A stretch of 64,000 nt of DNA, taken from NCBI GenBank assembly GCA_019671005.1, contig CM033719.1:20138750-20202749 (forward strand), read 5' to 3'. Below the pieces are notes generated by a model. The model did no database searches and was not told the origin of the DNA. It was given only the letters and a program-made list of their open reading frames with translations. This DNA is from Hibiscus mutabilis (Eukaryota; Streptophyta; Magnoliopsida; Malvales; Malvaceae). Shown piece after piece: positions 24,492-36,382 of this stretch (within the stretch, counting starts at the first letter, position 1; every line of letters starts with the position of its first letter). A program made the translations under genes and the position numbers.

Positions 24492-25604
24492 TCACGTTGC
24501 ATAAGCCAAAGAGCATTATTCAAAAGGTATAAATGCCATAAAAACATGTGAATATCGGCTTCTCTTGGTCCTTCGGTGCTATAGCAATATGGTTATACTC
24601 AGAGTAACCATCTAGGAAGAAATAGTAGGGCTTCCTTGCAAGCTTGTCTAGCATTTGATCAATGAATGGCAAGGGGACGTGATCCTTCTTAGTGGCTTTG
24701 TTCAGCTTTCGGTAGTCAATACAAATCCACTATCCTGTGATGGTTTTAGTAGGGAGGAGCTCATTGGCATCATTCTTACTCATGGTCATGCCTCCCTTCT
24801 TTGGCACGCAATGAATAGGACTAACCCACAAATTATCTGATGATTCCTGCATTGATTCATTTGATGATCTCCTTCATAACCACATTCCTCATGATCGAAT
24901 TGAGTCTCCGTTATGGTTCAATTGAGATGTTGTGGTCATTTGCAAGCAAAATCTTATGCATACAAAAGAGAAGGGCTTATGTTCTTAATTTGCATACTTG
25001 AGCTGTGGGGGAAGGGGTTTTAGATCTAATTCAGGTGGATGCTCTAACGATGGCTTGGAAGATTTAAACTCTGAATAATCCAAAGGATCAAAGAACATAA
25101 CTGGTCTGGCTAGCACATCATTGGATTGTTCAGCATCCCCACCAATCTCATCTTGTGCCTCTAGCATTGCCTCGTCAAATTCTAATTGCTCAGCAGCATC
25201 AAGTGTATTACTGTAGCAAATTTATTAAAGGTTCTCTTGGACTAAGGCTTATTCGCTATACACAAGTAGGCTTTTCTCATAGTCATCCACAAACTTAAGA
25301 ATGTTGAAGATATTGAGTGTGATTGTTTGGTCATTCATCTTAATAATAAACTCGCCCTTTTCACAATCGATCACTATGCGCCCAGTAGCAAGGAATGGTC
25401 TCCTTGGATGATGGGAGCATTCTCATTAGCGTTATAATCCAAAATGATAAAATCTGCCGAGAAGACGAATCTATCAACCTTGACAAGGACATCTTTAATC
25501 CTTCATTCAGGACGAACTTGGGAGCGATCGACCATTTGGAGGATGACCGACATAGGTTTGGCTTTTCCCATGCCAAGTTTCATAAAAATTAATTTTGACA
25601 TCAA
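24492..25604 (-). pseudogene. Copy 2 protease end, linker and first half of RT
   Basis: Read right to left, it starts just after the protease motif with LMSKLIFMKLGMGKAKPMSV. Then come KVDRFVFSADFIILDYNANE, KGEFIIKMNDQTITLNIFN, the linker with ARPVMFFDPLDYSEFK and KPSLEHPPELDLKP (25167-24985), and the RT with DYRKLNKATKKDHVPLPFI, QMLDKLARKPYYFFLDGYS and EDQ-type PKDQEKP, ending at LFGLCN where copy 1 has inserted. Frameshifts occur near 25360-25400 and 24840-24960. The same modules occur in copies 1 and 3, which supports the assignment. Confidence 0.88.
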
Positions 25605-25609
25605 GTTTA

Positions 25610-25854
25610 TGTAAGCTCTAGACGTTTGTAAATTAGAGTTTTATTTCTTCTATAATTGTTATTAGTTAGAGGTAGTTTAGAGTAACTCTAATTCCTTTAT
25701 CTGATTAGATAGAGATAAAGACTCTTATAGTTTATCTGTAATTTAAACTCTTGTAACAAGTCTTCTATAAAAAAACTCGTCTTGTATTCTTTTTAAAATA
25801 GGCAAAAAATTAACAGAGAACATTTTTCCTCTGTATCAAATACCCTATTCTACA
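25610..25854 (+). repeat. Copia 5' LTR
   Basis: 245 bp, tgtaagctct to ctattctaca. It contains a TATA-like stretch tataaaaaa at 25766-25774. Confidence 0.94.
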
Positions 25855-25866
25855 TGGTATCAGATC
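25855..25866 (+). other. Copia primer binding site
   Basis: tggtatcagatc, directly abutting the LTR, matches the initiator tRNA-Met primer used by most plant copia elements. Confidence 0.9.
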
Positions 25867-25902
25867 AGTTTTGTCGATCCTACTCACAAACCCTAGCCAA
25901 AG

Positions 25903-28900
25903 ATGGATAAAACATATAAAGTTAGTTTTGAGGCTGCTGAAAACTCTACCCCACAAGTCAGTGTCGCAGATGCTCCACCAGCAACCATCACCTGCCATAA
26001 ACTAAATGGCAACAATTACCTTCCTTGGTCAGAGTCTGTTAGGACCAGCAGTAGCCTCTTCAATAAACAAAAAGTGGTAGAGATTCAAAAGTTTTTTGGT
26101 CCACTGACTACATCTAGTGAATCCAAGGTTGCATTGACAACGCATGAAGATAGTCTTTCATTTGCTACTATAGCTAATACAAACAGGTTTACTACTTGGA
26201 TTGTAGATTCGGGAGCATCTAATCATATGACTGGAGATCTAAGTCTCTTTCAAAATTTCAAAAATAGCTCTTCACAAGCAAATGTCAAGACAACAGATGG
26301 CACTTTATCCTCTATTGAAGGGAGTGGTTCCATTAAATTAACTAACAATATTTGCTTAGATTCAGTTCTCTATGTACCGAGATTAGCCTACAATTTGGTC
26401 TCTGTTAGTAAACTATCTCACGACTTGCAATGTACAATCAAGTTTGATTTGGACTTGTGTGAATTTCAGGCTTTGGGCTCGGGAAAGGTGATTGGCAGTG
26501 CTAGGTTGTATGGTGGCCTCTACATCCTTGAAGGACCACTACCTCCTCAAAAACAAGCCCTCTCAAGTTATTCCCTTCAGGCTACTATTATTCCAAAACG
26601 CATTTCTCCTTTATCTAATAATATTATGTTATGGCATTTTAGGTTAGGACATCCGAGTTTTTTCTATCTTGAAAAGTTGTTACCACAATTCTTTATCAAT
26701 AAAAGTCCAGAGTTATTTCTTTATGATATTTGCCAACTTGCCAAGCATACTAAAAGCAATTATCCATCATCCCACTACAAACCTTCTCAACCTTTCTCCC
26801 TTATTCATAGTGACATTTGGGGCCCTTCCTGAGTAAAAAACTTAAATGGGTATAGGTGGTTTATTTCTTTTATTGATGACCATTCTCGAACAACTTGGAC
26901 CTTCTTAATGAAACAAAAATCCGAAGCAGAAACAATCTTCAAAAGGTTTCACAATATGGTCAAAACTCAGTTTAGAAGTACCATTAAGATTCTCAAGACT
27001 GATAATGGCAGTGAATATTTCACTAGAACCCTAGGTACTTATTTCCAACAACAGGGTATTATCCATCTTAGCTCTTGTGTTGACACTCCTAAAAAAAATG
27101 GGGTAGCTGAACGAAAAAATAGGCATCTAATAGAGGTTGCTAGGTCATTATTATTTGCTGGCAATATTCCTAAATATTTTTGGGGTGAAGCTGTTCTTAC
27201 TGCCACTTACTTGATTAATAGGATGCATAGTAAACCCTTGAAGTTTAGAGTACCTAGAGATGTCTTTCTTGAAAACTTTCCAGATTTTAAACCTCTATCC
27301 TTGTCACTTCCTTTTCGGGTATTTGGGTGTACTGCATTTGTTCACAACACAAATCAGTCTAAATCAAAATTAGATCCTCGATCTATAAAGTGTATTTTCC
27401 TAGGTTATTCCTCCACCAAGAAATGCTACTAATGTTACTCTCCTATTACTAAAAAAATTTACACTTCTTTTGATGTTACATTCTTTGAAAATGAGCCATA
27501 TTTCACCAATTCTAAAATTAAGGGGGAGAGTTCTGACCAATTTCAGATTTTTAACAACTTCCAACCCTTAAATCTGCCTTCAATCTTGGTACCTTCGACT
27601 TCACCTTTGCCTTATTCCCTTCCTTCCAGTCCTACATCTCCTTTTAACAGTTTACCCTCTATTGAATCTGCTCCTACTTTACCTACTGCACCTTTCTCTC
27701 CACCATGTCAAAATTAACCAAAAACACATCAAATAAAACAAACTCCTCAGCTTGAGAAAAGGGAGCTCAGTGTTTACAAAAGGAGACAGAAAATCCTTCT
27801 AGAGGCCATTACACAACCTGGATGCTGCCAAGAATTGGACCTTAGTCCTACTGCCTCAGAAAGTTTGGATGGTATGGGATCCTCTCAAAATGAAGTTTCA
27901 GTTCCTCTACCTCTTATTGATACTGACGTCTTACCTATTGCTCAAAGAAAGGGGGTGAGAAAGTGCACTAGTCATCCTATACAAAGATTTGTTGCCTATA
28001 GAAATCTTATGCCTTCCTTTAAGACATTCACTACAAATGTCGACAGAATTAAAATACCAACAACAATAGAGGAGGCTCTTTTGGATTCAGATTGGAGGAA
28101 AGTAGTAAATGAAGAAGTCAAAGCACTCGAAAGTAATGGGACTTGGGTTCTAACTGATCTACCACAAGGGAAGAAATTTGTAGGATGCAAGTGGGTGTTC
28201 ACTGTCAAGTATAATTCAGTTGGCTGTGTGGAAAGATTCAAGGCAAGGCTGGTGGCCAAGGGATTCACACAATCCTATGGGATTTACAACCAAGAAACAT
28301 TTGCTCCGGTTGCAAAATTGAACACTGTGAGAGTCTTGCTATCCCTAGCGAAAAATGAGGACTGGACACTACACCAATTGGACATCAAGAATGCTTTTTT
28401 GAATGGAAACTTAGAGGAAGATCTTTACATGAAAATTCCCCCTGGAATAGATGCTGGTCAAGGAAAACAAAAGGTGTGCAAGATGATAAAATCCCTATAT
28501 AGCCTTAAGCAATCTCCAAGGGCCTGGTTTGAGAGATTCACTAAGGTAATTATCAAAAATGGCTATAAGCAGTGTTAAACAGATCACACTCTATTTGTAA
28601 AGGTGTCATCAGGTAAAAAGAAAGCCATTTTAATTGTTTATGTAGATGATATAATAATTACTAGGGATGACCTTGACGAGATCAGCAGGTTAAAAGGATT
28701 TCTGGCTAAGGAATTCGAAACCAAAGACCTAGGAAGCTTGAGATATTTCCTAGGGATGGAGGTTGCAAGGTCAAAAAATGGTAATGTTATAAATCAAAGG
28801 AAATATATCCTTGATTTACTCTCTGAAACAGGAATGTTGGGCTGTAAACCAGCCGAAACCCCAATAGAAATAGGCCTAAAATTTGGATAGGAGATAGGCA

Positions 28901-29589
28901 GTCCAGTGAACAAAGAACAATACCAAAGGTTGGTGGGAAAATTGATTTACTTGTCCCTCACATGACCTGATATAGCATTCTCAGTAAGTATAGTCAGCCA
29001 ACACTTAAATGACCCAAGAGAAAATCACCTTGATGCTGTGAACCGAATCCTCAGATACTTAAAGATAATCCCTGGACATGGACTGATTTTTAGGAAAAAT
29101 AAAGATAGACAAGTGAGAGTTTATGCTGATTCAAGTTGGGCTGGAGAATTGATAGAGAGGAGGTCAACCAGTGGCTACTGATCATTTGTTTGGGGTAACC
29201 TAGTAACTTCGAGGAGCAAGAAACAATCTGTGGTATCTAGAAGCAGTGCTAATGCAGAATATAGAGCCCTTGCTCTCGGAATTTGTAAGGTTACTTGGTT
29301 GCAAAGACTTTTGATCGAGTTGGTACTAAGTCAAAGTAAACAATTTAAGCTTTTAAGTGATAGTAAATCGGCAATAAGCATTGCTAAAATCCTGTCCAAC
29401 ATGATAGAACCAAACATGTTGAAATTGACAGGCACTTCATTTCAGAAAAGGTAAACAATGAAGTGGTGAAGTTAAATTATGTTCCTACTAAAGACCAGCT
29501 AGTTGATATTCTCACCAAGGCACTACCAAGAGTTACATTTGATGAATTCACATGCAAGCTGGGACTCTACAACGTATATTCACCAGCTT
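25903..29589 (+). pseudogene. Copia gag-pol polyprotein (broken)
   Basis: ATG at 25903, 49 bases after the LTR. A short gag start (LNGNNYLPWSESVR) jumps to the protease, showing a deletion of most of gag. Protease: WIVDSGASNHMTGD. Pre-integrase: WHFRLGHPSFFYLEKLLPQF. Integrase: Asp in HSDIWGPS, Asp in LKTDNGSEYF and Glu in NGVAERKNR, all kept. RT: RFKARLVAKGFTQ, APVAKLNTVR, LHQLDIKNAFLNGNLEEDLYM, SLYSLKQSPRAWFERF and the YVDDI box. RNase H: VYADSSWAG, SRSSANAEYRALA. Stops at 26830, 27430, 27716, 28576, 28888 and in the YLSLT-PDIAF, TSGY-SFVWG positions interrupt it. Several sit where the family has Arg or Gln, consistent with C-to-T decay. Lineage within copia was not resolved. Confidence 0.93.
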
Positions 29590-29598
29590 AAGGGGGAG
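29590..29598 (+). other. Copia polypurine tract
   Basis: aagggggag lies immediately before the 3' LTR, the standard plus-strand primer. Confidence 0.88.
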
Positions 29599-29844
29599 TG
29601 TAAGCTATAGACGTTTGTAAATTAGAGTTTTATTTCTTCTATAATTGTTATTAGTTAGATGTAGTTTAGATTAACTATAATTCCTTTATCTGATTAGATA
29701 GAGATAAGGACTCTTATAGCTTACTGTAATTTAAACCCTTAAAACAAATCTTCTATAAAAAGACTCATCTTGTATTCTTTTTAAAATTGGTAAAAAAAAT
29801 TAACAGAGAACATTTTTCCTCTGTATCAAATACCCTATTCTACA
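29599..29844 (+). repeat. Copia 3' LTR
   Basis: 246 bp, tgtaagctat to ctattctaca. Compared with the 5' LTR it shows scattered substitutions and one small length change near 29720. Confidence 0.94.
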
Positions 29845-29849
29845 GTTTA

Positions 29850-31532
29850 CACTTGCACCGAGATCACATGAAGCACGGCCAGCATAGTTGTGGCCTATGG
29901 AACATAGGATGGTGAAGCTGTCAGGATCCTTCATCTTGGGCAACAAATTACTCAATACTACCACACACTAGCCTCGCCTACCATTCGCTTCTTGGTCGTG
30001 AACTCTTTTAAAAATTTTGCATAGATTGGTATTTGATCAATGGCCTCTAGAAATGGGACATCGATATGTAATTGTTTGAGCATATCAGAACTTTCTAGAA
30101 TTGAGCGTCTTGCTTTTGAGCTTTCAAATGCTATAAAACGGTGGTGGGGGTCTAGGCTTATCGCGTGGTGCTATGGATGTTGTAGCATCCTTTTATTTAT
30201 TTTTCTTACCATCATTAGCAAGGTCTTTCTCTATGGCAGGCACAAGGTGTGCATCTTTAGGTGTCGAGGCATCGTCTGGTTTCTTGCTTTGAGTAGAATC
30301 AACAATGTGTCCTCCCCTAAACTTATCATCTTTGCTCAACTTAGTGCCACTACGCAATGTGATAGCATTGCACTGCTCCGTACCAAAGGTATTAGTGACT
30401 TTAGCATCACTAAGTAAACAACCTTGAGGTCTTGTTTTTAGGATTTGGGCAATTGGCCCGACTTGCATTTCCATTTTCCTTACCGAAGCGGTGTGATTTT
30501 GCAGGATGGACTGTTGGTTTTGCAACATGACAGCTTGCGTTGTCAGTATGTCGCGATGGTTTTTGAAGTTTGCTGAATGATCCTACAAAACAACCCTGGC
30601 AGTGTCCATAAATCTTTGATAGAAAGTTTGAAAAGAATTAAAAGAATAAGAACAAGAAACTCATTGATTCTACCTCTGGTCTTTTGTTAAAATCTAGTAG
30701 GTTCCGTTGTAGCATTTTGTTTACCTCTTGTACTGGAGGTGTTGCCTCCTTGGTTGCCCCATCCAAAAATTTGGATGATGTTCCACGCAGGGTTGTAGGG
30801 GTTCGAGTAGGGATTATTATTTCGGTTGTAGTTCCCGGCATAGCATCTACACTCTAGTTGTTGGGGGCATTCACTAGACTAGTGATCCCCATCGCAATGC
30901 TCACAAGTATATTGAACCACCTTGGCATCGCGTGTATTGGATGATGGTTGCAAGTTCTTGAGCATGATTATGACGGCAGAGAGTTGAGCTACCACGCTTT
31001 GGGAATTGTCCAAGTGGAGTGTTCCGAAAGATTTATAACTGGGACTCAATCTTGCCGTAGGGAATTGATAGTCATTATTGGCTATCTGATCAAGAATTTC
31101 AAATGCTTCAGCGGGATTTTGTCAAACATTATGCCATTAGCCGATGAATCAATCATTATTCTTGTGAGAGCATTAGTGCCATTATAGAATGTTGCCACTT
31201 GAAGCTAATCCTGCAAATTGTGAATCGAACATTTGTGATGTATGCCTTTGTATCTATCCCAACATTTGTACATGGACTCATCATCCCTTTTTCCGAAAGC
31301 TATGATGCCGCTCTGTAACTAGTTGTTCATGTTTAGTGGATTAGAACAGAGTAGGACGCATTTTCAAAGATTATCATAGAATGCAATCGATCATGGTGCT
31401 ACCCCTTTCATCCATGCTCCGGCTCTATCTCCCAAGGAATAAAGGAATGGTTTGATCTTGAGTACATCGTCAAGCACTCCTTGTTGCTTGAAATATTTGC
31501 ATACTTCCAAGAAAGCTCGAATATGCTCTCTA
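29850..31532 (-). pseudogene. Copy 2 gag (C-terminal two thirds) to protease active site
   Basis: Read right to left: Gag domain (ARE, HIRAFLEVCKYFKQQGVLDD, FLYSLGDRAGAWMKG, ESMYKCWDRYKGIHHKC, MIDSSANGIMFDK), zinc knuckle near 30880-30920 (CEHCDGDH then a stop, SSECPQQ), NPYSNPYNPAWN, and a linker with LQNQQSILQNHTASVRKMEM. Then QCNAITLRSGTKLSKDDKF (30193-30528) and finally CSIGHNYAGRASCDLGASVN, the protease active-site motif, cut by the copia insertion. The acidic/basic tail near 30193-30240 (EKDLANDGKKNK) ends in a stop. Multiple stops make it non-coding. Confidence 0.86.
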
Positions 31533-31537
31533 GCATC

Positions 31538-33729
31538 TGTAACACCCTCAACGTATACTCGTAGTACGAATATAAATTAAGGATGTCACAATATTATTTA
31601 ACAGGTTATAGACTTGTAAATTTTTTAGAAGATCTAACATAAAACTAGTTTGTAAAATAACCCTTTTTCGACTTTCAAAGTATTCATGATCTATTTGTAT
31701 ATTGCTAATTTTGACCCTGAATTGATTTATAAAACATGTTAATCGGTTATTAAAATAAGTATATAACTCAGGGTGAAGACTAGGTATACTGCCTAGGCCC
31801 TTTCTTAAATTTTCAAATCACTACGTGATAAACGATATTTAAAAATTTTATCTTTAAAACAACTAAAGAATAAATTGATACATGCCCACTAGAGAATATC
31901 ATAAATTAGAATGTCTTACTAATGTTTGGCAGATTGCAGCTTGATTAACATGCTTGACTCCTCTTTCGGTAAGTTTCCAATAACCTACGTGTTAAACAGC
32001 ACACGCTAAGTATTCACTTAGTGAGGCAACTATAATTTAAAGTAAAGCATTTCAATGTATAGAAATAACATAAATAAACAAATTATTGTGTATATTATAT
32101 AAAAATATAGAATCGTATAAAAATGACTTATTAAAGTCATTCCTCTCTCATGTAACAGTGCAATATAGTTCCTGCAAAATAGAAAACGAGTCCCAATTGC
32201 AGTTTATATCATATCATCAAACCTTTATTTTATTAATCAAATATACGTTAAGTTTTTTAACTTAACTGCCTACATAAATGCATTTCGTGTATTATAGCCC
32301 GAAGTACAATATAATGTGATACTTTGGTACACGAGTCATCATAACCGACACCATAGTGTCTACAACATCGGAGCTTCTAATGATGAGTACGTACTCGAGG
32401 ACGCCCTTTGCTCCTCGGACTCGCACATTTTGTGCTATGTAACACCGTAATGTTTGAACCGACTCCGTAGAGTCTAACTCGACTCCGTAAAGTCTATCTC
32501 AACCCTGAAGAGTCTATCTCGATCCCGAAGAGACTATCTTGCACCGTAGTGCTATGACGCAGCTGCTAGGACTCTATGGATGTCCAATTATACCAAAGAC
32601 TCTCACACTAGTACTTGGGCATAACAATATAATATTTTCGCATTCAATATCCAATCCATTGATATTATATTCCATAATTCGATAATGGGCAGTTCATACC
32701 CAAAATCTAAAAGTTTGATTTATCTTAGATAAATTTATAAAGTATGACAATGTATCATACATGTCACATTATTAATTCATAACATTCATACAATTATTAA
32801 TTAACATGCATTTTAATTAATATCAAGGTTGACTTGTTGCAAGTCTTCCTATTTGTAACATGTCATACATGCATATAATGCACTCACATCGATTTTTCCA
32901 GTATATCATAATCAAAATCTGTAACATGACTGAAATAGTTATCATAGAAATGACCATGTACTATACATGACACACGGTCTATCATGTTCAAAATAACATA
33001 CCAACATACTTATCAGGTAATTTTTATCATACAGTGTTAATAATTTTATCATGTCCATTATCTTGCCACTTGTAGGCATAAATTATAATTTCTGTTCAGT
33101 TTATAACTTTTAAACAATGCATTTTCATATTCAGATCAGGGTTGACTTATCGCAAGTATTCCATTTTATAATTAACATACATATAAATGTTGCACTCACC
33201 TTGGCCACTTAACATGATGTATCACTAAGTCCTAGTTCGATCCTTTTCTTTTATAGTACCTCGAACCTTCTCTGAATCAGATTTAACTCCATTACTCACA
33301 TACATATAATAAAATATTTGTTAGATTCAAATCTAACAATACCTTAAACATGTTGTTTAACATAAGCATTTGAAAATAAAATTTTCAATTATTTTCCTTT
33401 CTTCCTTATACTGTTCGAAAACTCATTATGGTCCTTAGTGACCAATTTGAACTTCCATTAACTCTTCCGAGCTTGCTAACTAACATTTAAATACAAAATG
33501 TTTCAAATTCCATTTTTTTACATATTGCGCTACCTTCAAAGATTTACTTGTGCAGGGTAGAATACATACTGGATCTCAATTTCCTTTCTACCGAAGAAAC
33601 TAGATTCGATAATGGTTCTAACGGTATAATCCACATAAATTAATAAAATCTACAAAAATTATGAAAATTCCTTACATTCACGTTACGGAGTTGTCCAGGT
33701 AGAAACTACTCTATAATTTTTCTGACCTT
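31538..33729 (-). repeat. Three-LTR gypsy: left LTR (truncated)
   Basis: Starts tgtaacaccctc and follows the LTR up to ...tttttctgacctt, where it jumps into integrase sequence. Compared with the intact second unit, 2153 bp are missing (38551-40703 equivalents), with the four bases cctt shared at both breakpoints. It differs from the other two LTRs by a stretch of about 20 extra bases near 31605-31635. Confidence 0.92.
32347..32552. repeat. Cluster of short dyads and a 20 bp tandem repeat in the LTR
   Basis: Contains gacaccatagtgtc (32347-32360), gagtacgtactc (32385-32396), gcacattttgtgc (32423-32435), four 20 bp units of the gactccgtagagtc type (32461-32540) and gcaccgtagtgc (32541-32552). 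Most have a four- or five-base loop such as cgta or cata. Equivalent clusters are at 37167-37373 and 44146-44351. Confidence 0.88.
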
Positions 33730-36382
33730 AATATGCAACTCGGCATCCTTATCCCTAGAGTAATCTGTTTGAACAAGGATAAAGTGTGCTAACTTAGTCA
33801 ATCTATTAACAATCACCCAGAATGAATCCTTCTTATTCAATGTCGAAGATAGTCCTAATACAAAATCCATCATCACTCGTTCTCATTTCCACTGAGAAAT
33901 GGAAATCAGTTACGATAATTCAGAAGGTACCTGAAGTTCTGCTTTTACATGTTGACATGTCAGATATTTAGAAACAAACTCACTTATAACTCTTTTCATT
34001 TCTGGCCACCAATATCGACTCTTTAAATCTTGATACATCTGGTTTCCACCTAGATGTACAATCAAAGGAATATAACGTACCTCGAAGATAAGTTGTTTCT
34101 TCAATTCTTCATCGTTTTTTTTATAATACAAGCATCCATCAGATTAACTTCAAGGTCTTCGGTTTCACCTTCTTCCACTTATTTGAACCTTAACAAACAC
34201 TTCTCATATTTCTCTAAAAATATTTTATTCAATCTAATAAAGTAGACAGTATTCTTAACTCAGAAATCAAAGCGCCATCTTCTTTTAATGTCAGTCTCGC
34301 ATTCATATCTCTTAAGGCATCAAATGTCTTTCGATTGAAGGCGTCAGCTACCACATTAGCTTTTCTTGAATGATAGTCAGTGATCACATCGTCATTCTTA
34401 AGAAGCTCGATCCACCTTCTTTACCTCAGGTTCAACTCCTTTTTAGTTAACAGATACTTTAAACTTCTATAATCTGTGTAAATATAGCATCATTTACCAT
34501 ATAAATAATGATGTTATATCTTTAAAGCAAATACAACCATTGGCAGCTCCAAATCATGAGTATGATAATTCCTCTCATAGGTCTTAAGTTGCTCGAATCA
34601 TAGGCCACTACTTTTCCTTCTTACTTAAGTACATTTCCCAAACCTTTATGAGAAGCATCATTATAAACCACGTAATCTTTGCCCAATTATGGTTGTAATA
34701 ATATCGGGGCTTCAATTAATATCTTCTTAAATGTCTCAAAGTTTAGTTACACTTATTTGTCCAATAGAATGACATATCTTTCCTCAATAACTTGGTTAGT
34801 GGGGAGGCAATCATCGAGAAATTCTTTACAAACTTTCGATAATAACCAACAAGTCTCGAGAAACTTCGAACCTCGGAAACAGTCTTTAGAGGTTTCCATT
34901 CAACTATAGTTGGTACTTTCTTGGGATTTACTCTTATCTCTTCTGCCAAAACTACATGATCAAGAAAAATAACTTTCGGCAACCAAGATTTACACTTTGA
35001 CAGCTTAGCATATAACTTCTTTTCTTGAAGAGTCTGGAGAACAATGCGAAGATAGGCATTATGTTCTTCCTTTGTCTTCGAATTGAATATTTTTCCTTTC
35101 AAGTCTGCATAAGATTTCTGTCGATCAGCAGTCTTTTTAAGATTATCTTGTATAGTCTTTACTTTTTCTTCCATTTCTTGTAATAGATCTGACTTAATTA
35201 ATTTACGATCTTCAACTCATACCAATTTAATAGTGATTTACACTTTCAACCATAGAGAGCTTCGTAGGGTGCCATCTGTATACTTTCTTGATAATTATTA
35301 TTATAAGCAATTTCTACTAATGGCATATATCTTTTCCATGATCTCGAACTCAATTATACAAGCTCATAACATATCCTCAAGAAATCTTTCACAAACCTTC
35401 GATCATAACCAATAAGTCTTAAGAAACTTCGAACCTCTATAATATTTTTGGGAATTTTCCCACTCCACAATAGACTGTATATTTTTTGGATCGACTTGGA
35501 TCCCTACAACTGAAGTAATATGACCTAAGAAAGCCACTTTTAATAACCAAAAATCACATTAAGTCTTTCTGGTTCAGTTTAATTGATAATCCATGTAGAA
35601 AATATATCATTTCCCTTTTCTTATTTCCTTTTATAAATAATCACTACATGGTCTTAAAGAACTATCTTCCTTCTTTACGAATAATTTTGGAGCTTCTCAC
35701 AATAGTACACTGGATTGATTATAACTACAGTCTAACAATTCTTACAGCTGAGCTTTCAGCTCTTTTAATTCTTTCTAGGAAATTTTCCAGGTCACTTCTA
35801 TTGTAAGTACTACTTTGTGGAATTAGTCTACCCAAATACAAACATGTTCCCTTAGTAACAATATTACTTCTTCTGACTTTTCTATTTTCATATCTTTCAG
35901 ACCTTCCAATATGATTTTTATCATCTTTTAACTTCAGATAAGTAGACATCAATTCACCTTTACTATAAAATTTAGGGCACTCAAAAACTTAAACTTTTAA
36001 CAATCAATGCCCTAACAAATAAAGATACTGGAGGTTAAAACCTCTCAAGTATTTCTTCTAATATCTAAAATAGTAGTCCCTGCTTTTGTGCTTGAGTTCC
36101 CTACTACACAAGTAGCTCAGCGAATAGTACATATTTTACTTCATTGTACTTGTTGTGAGTCCTTTCTTGACCTCTGAGATTTGTCGATTGACGAAATCTT
36201 ATGGCGGCTTACTTTTCTTACTATAATCTTATTCGATCCTATACTAATGAGGAGGAGCTTCAAATCATACAATCAACACATCAGTAATATGACATTCTAG
36301 GGCGTGTATTTATTGACAAACTTATAACAAACTTGGTTTAGCATCTAGAACCGGCTAAACCTGTAGCTCTGATACCACTAAA
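33730..36382 (-). pseudogene. Three-LTR gypsy: first internal region, scrambled pol
   Basis: Same module order as 40704-43359 but lacking the 3' part of integrase and the polypurine tract because of the 33726-33729 deletion junction. Read right to left from the primer site: an unrecognised 75-codon frame (35952-35725), an RT N-terminal scrap (APKLFVKKEDSSLR near 35690-35640), RT thumb (near 35560-35400), and integrase C-terminal scrap (MAPYEALYG near 35270). Then a chimeric frame 35174-34743 in which VKTIQDNLKKTADRQKSYADL (integrase tail) is fused to KTKEEHNAYLRIVLQTL (RT). After that comes RNase H (YHSRKANVVADAFNRK near 34340-34390), the zinc-finger segment 34131-33910 (HHCC-like, LTCQHVKAE) and the start of the integrase core. 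It cannot encode working enzymes. Confidence 0.85.
36363..36377 (-). other. Primer binding site beside the middle LTR
   Basis: The minus strand reads tggtatcagagctac, an intact initiator-tRNA-Met site, five bases from the LTR end. Confidence 0.9.

Larger units (their letters stand above)
25610..29844 (+). mobile_element. Ty1/copia LTR retrotransposon, gag-deleted
   Basis: 4235 bp with short LTRs (25610-25854 and 29599-29844), initiator-tRNA-Met primer site, polypurine tract and perfect 5 bp duplications gttta (25605-25609, 29845-29849). Domain order protease, integrase, RT, RNase H is that of Ty1/copia. Most of gag, including the zinc knuckle, is missing, and pol has at least seven stops, so it is not autonomous. 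The LTRs differ at roughly 15 sites, suggesting moderate age. It is inserted into the protease coding region of Athila copy 2, directly after the codons for LGASVN. Confidence 0.95.

Noticed and set aside
24492..25170. Host gene on the minus strand next to copy 1
   Set aside because: The residues (DYRKLNKATKK, PYYFFLDGYS) are RT of an Athila element and join the rest of copy 2 after removal of inserts.
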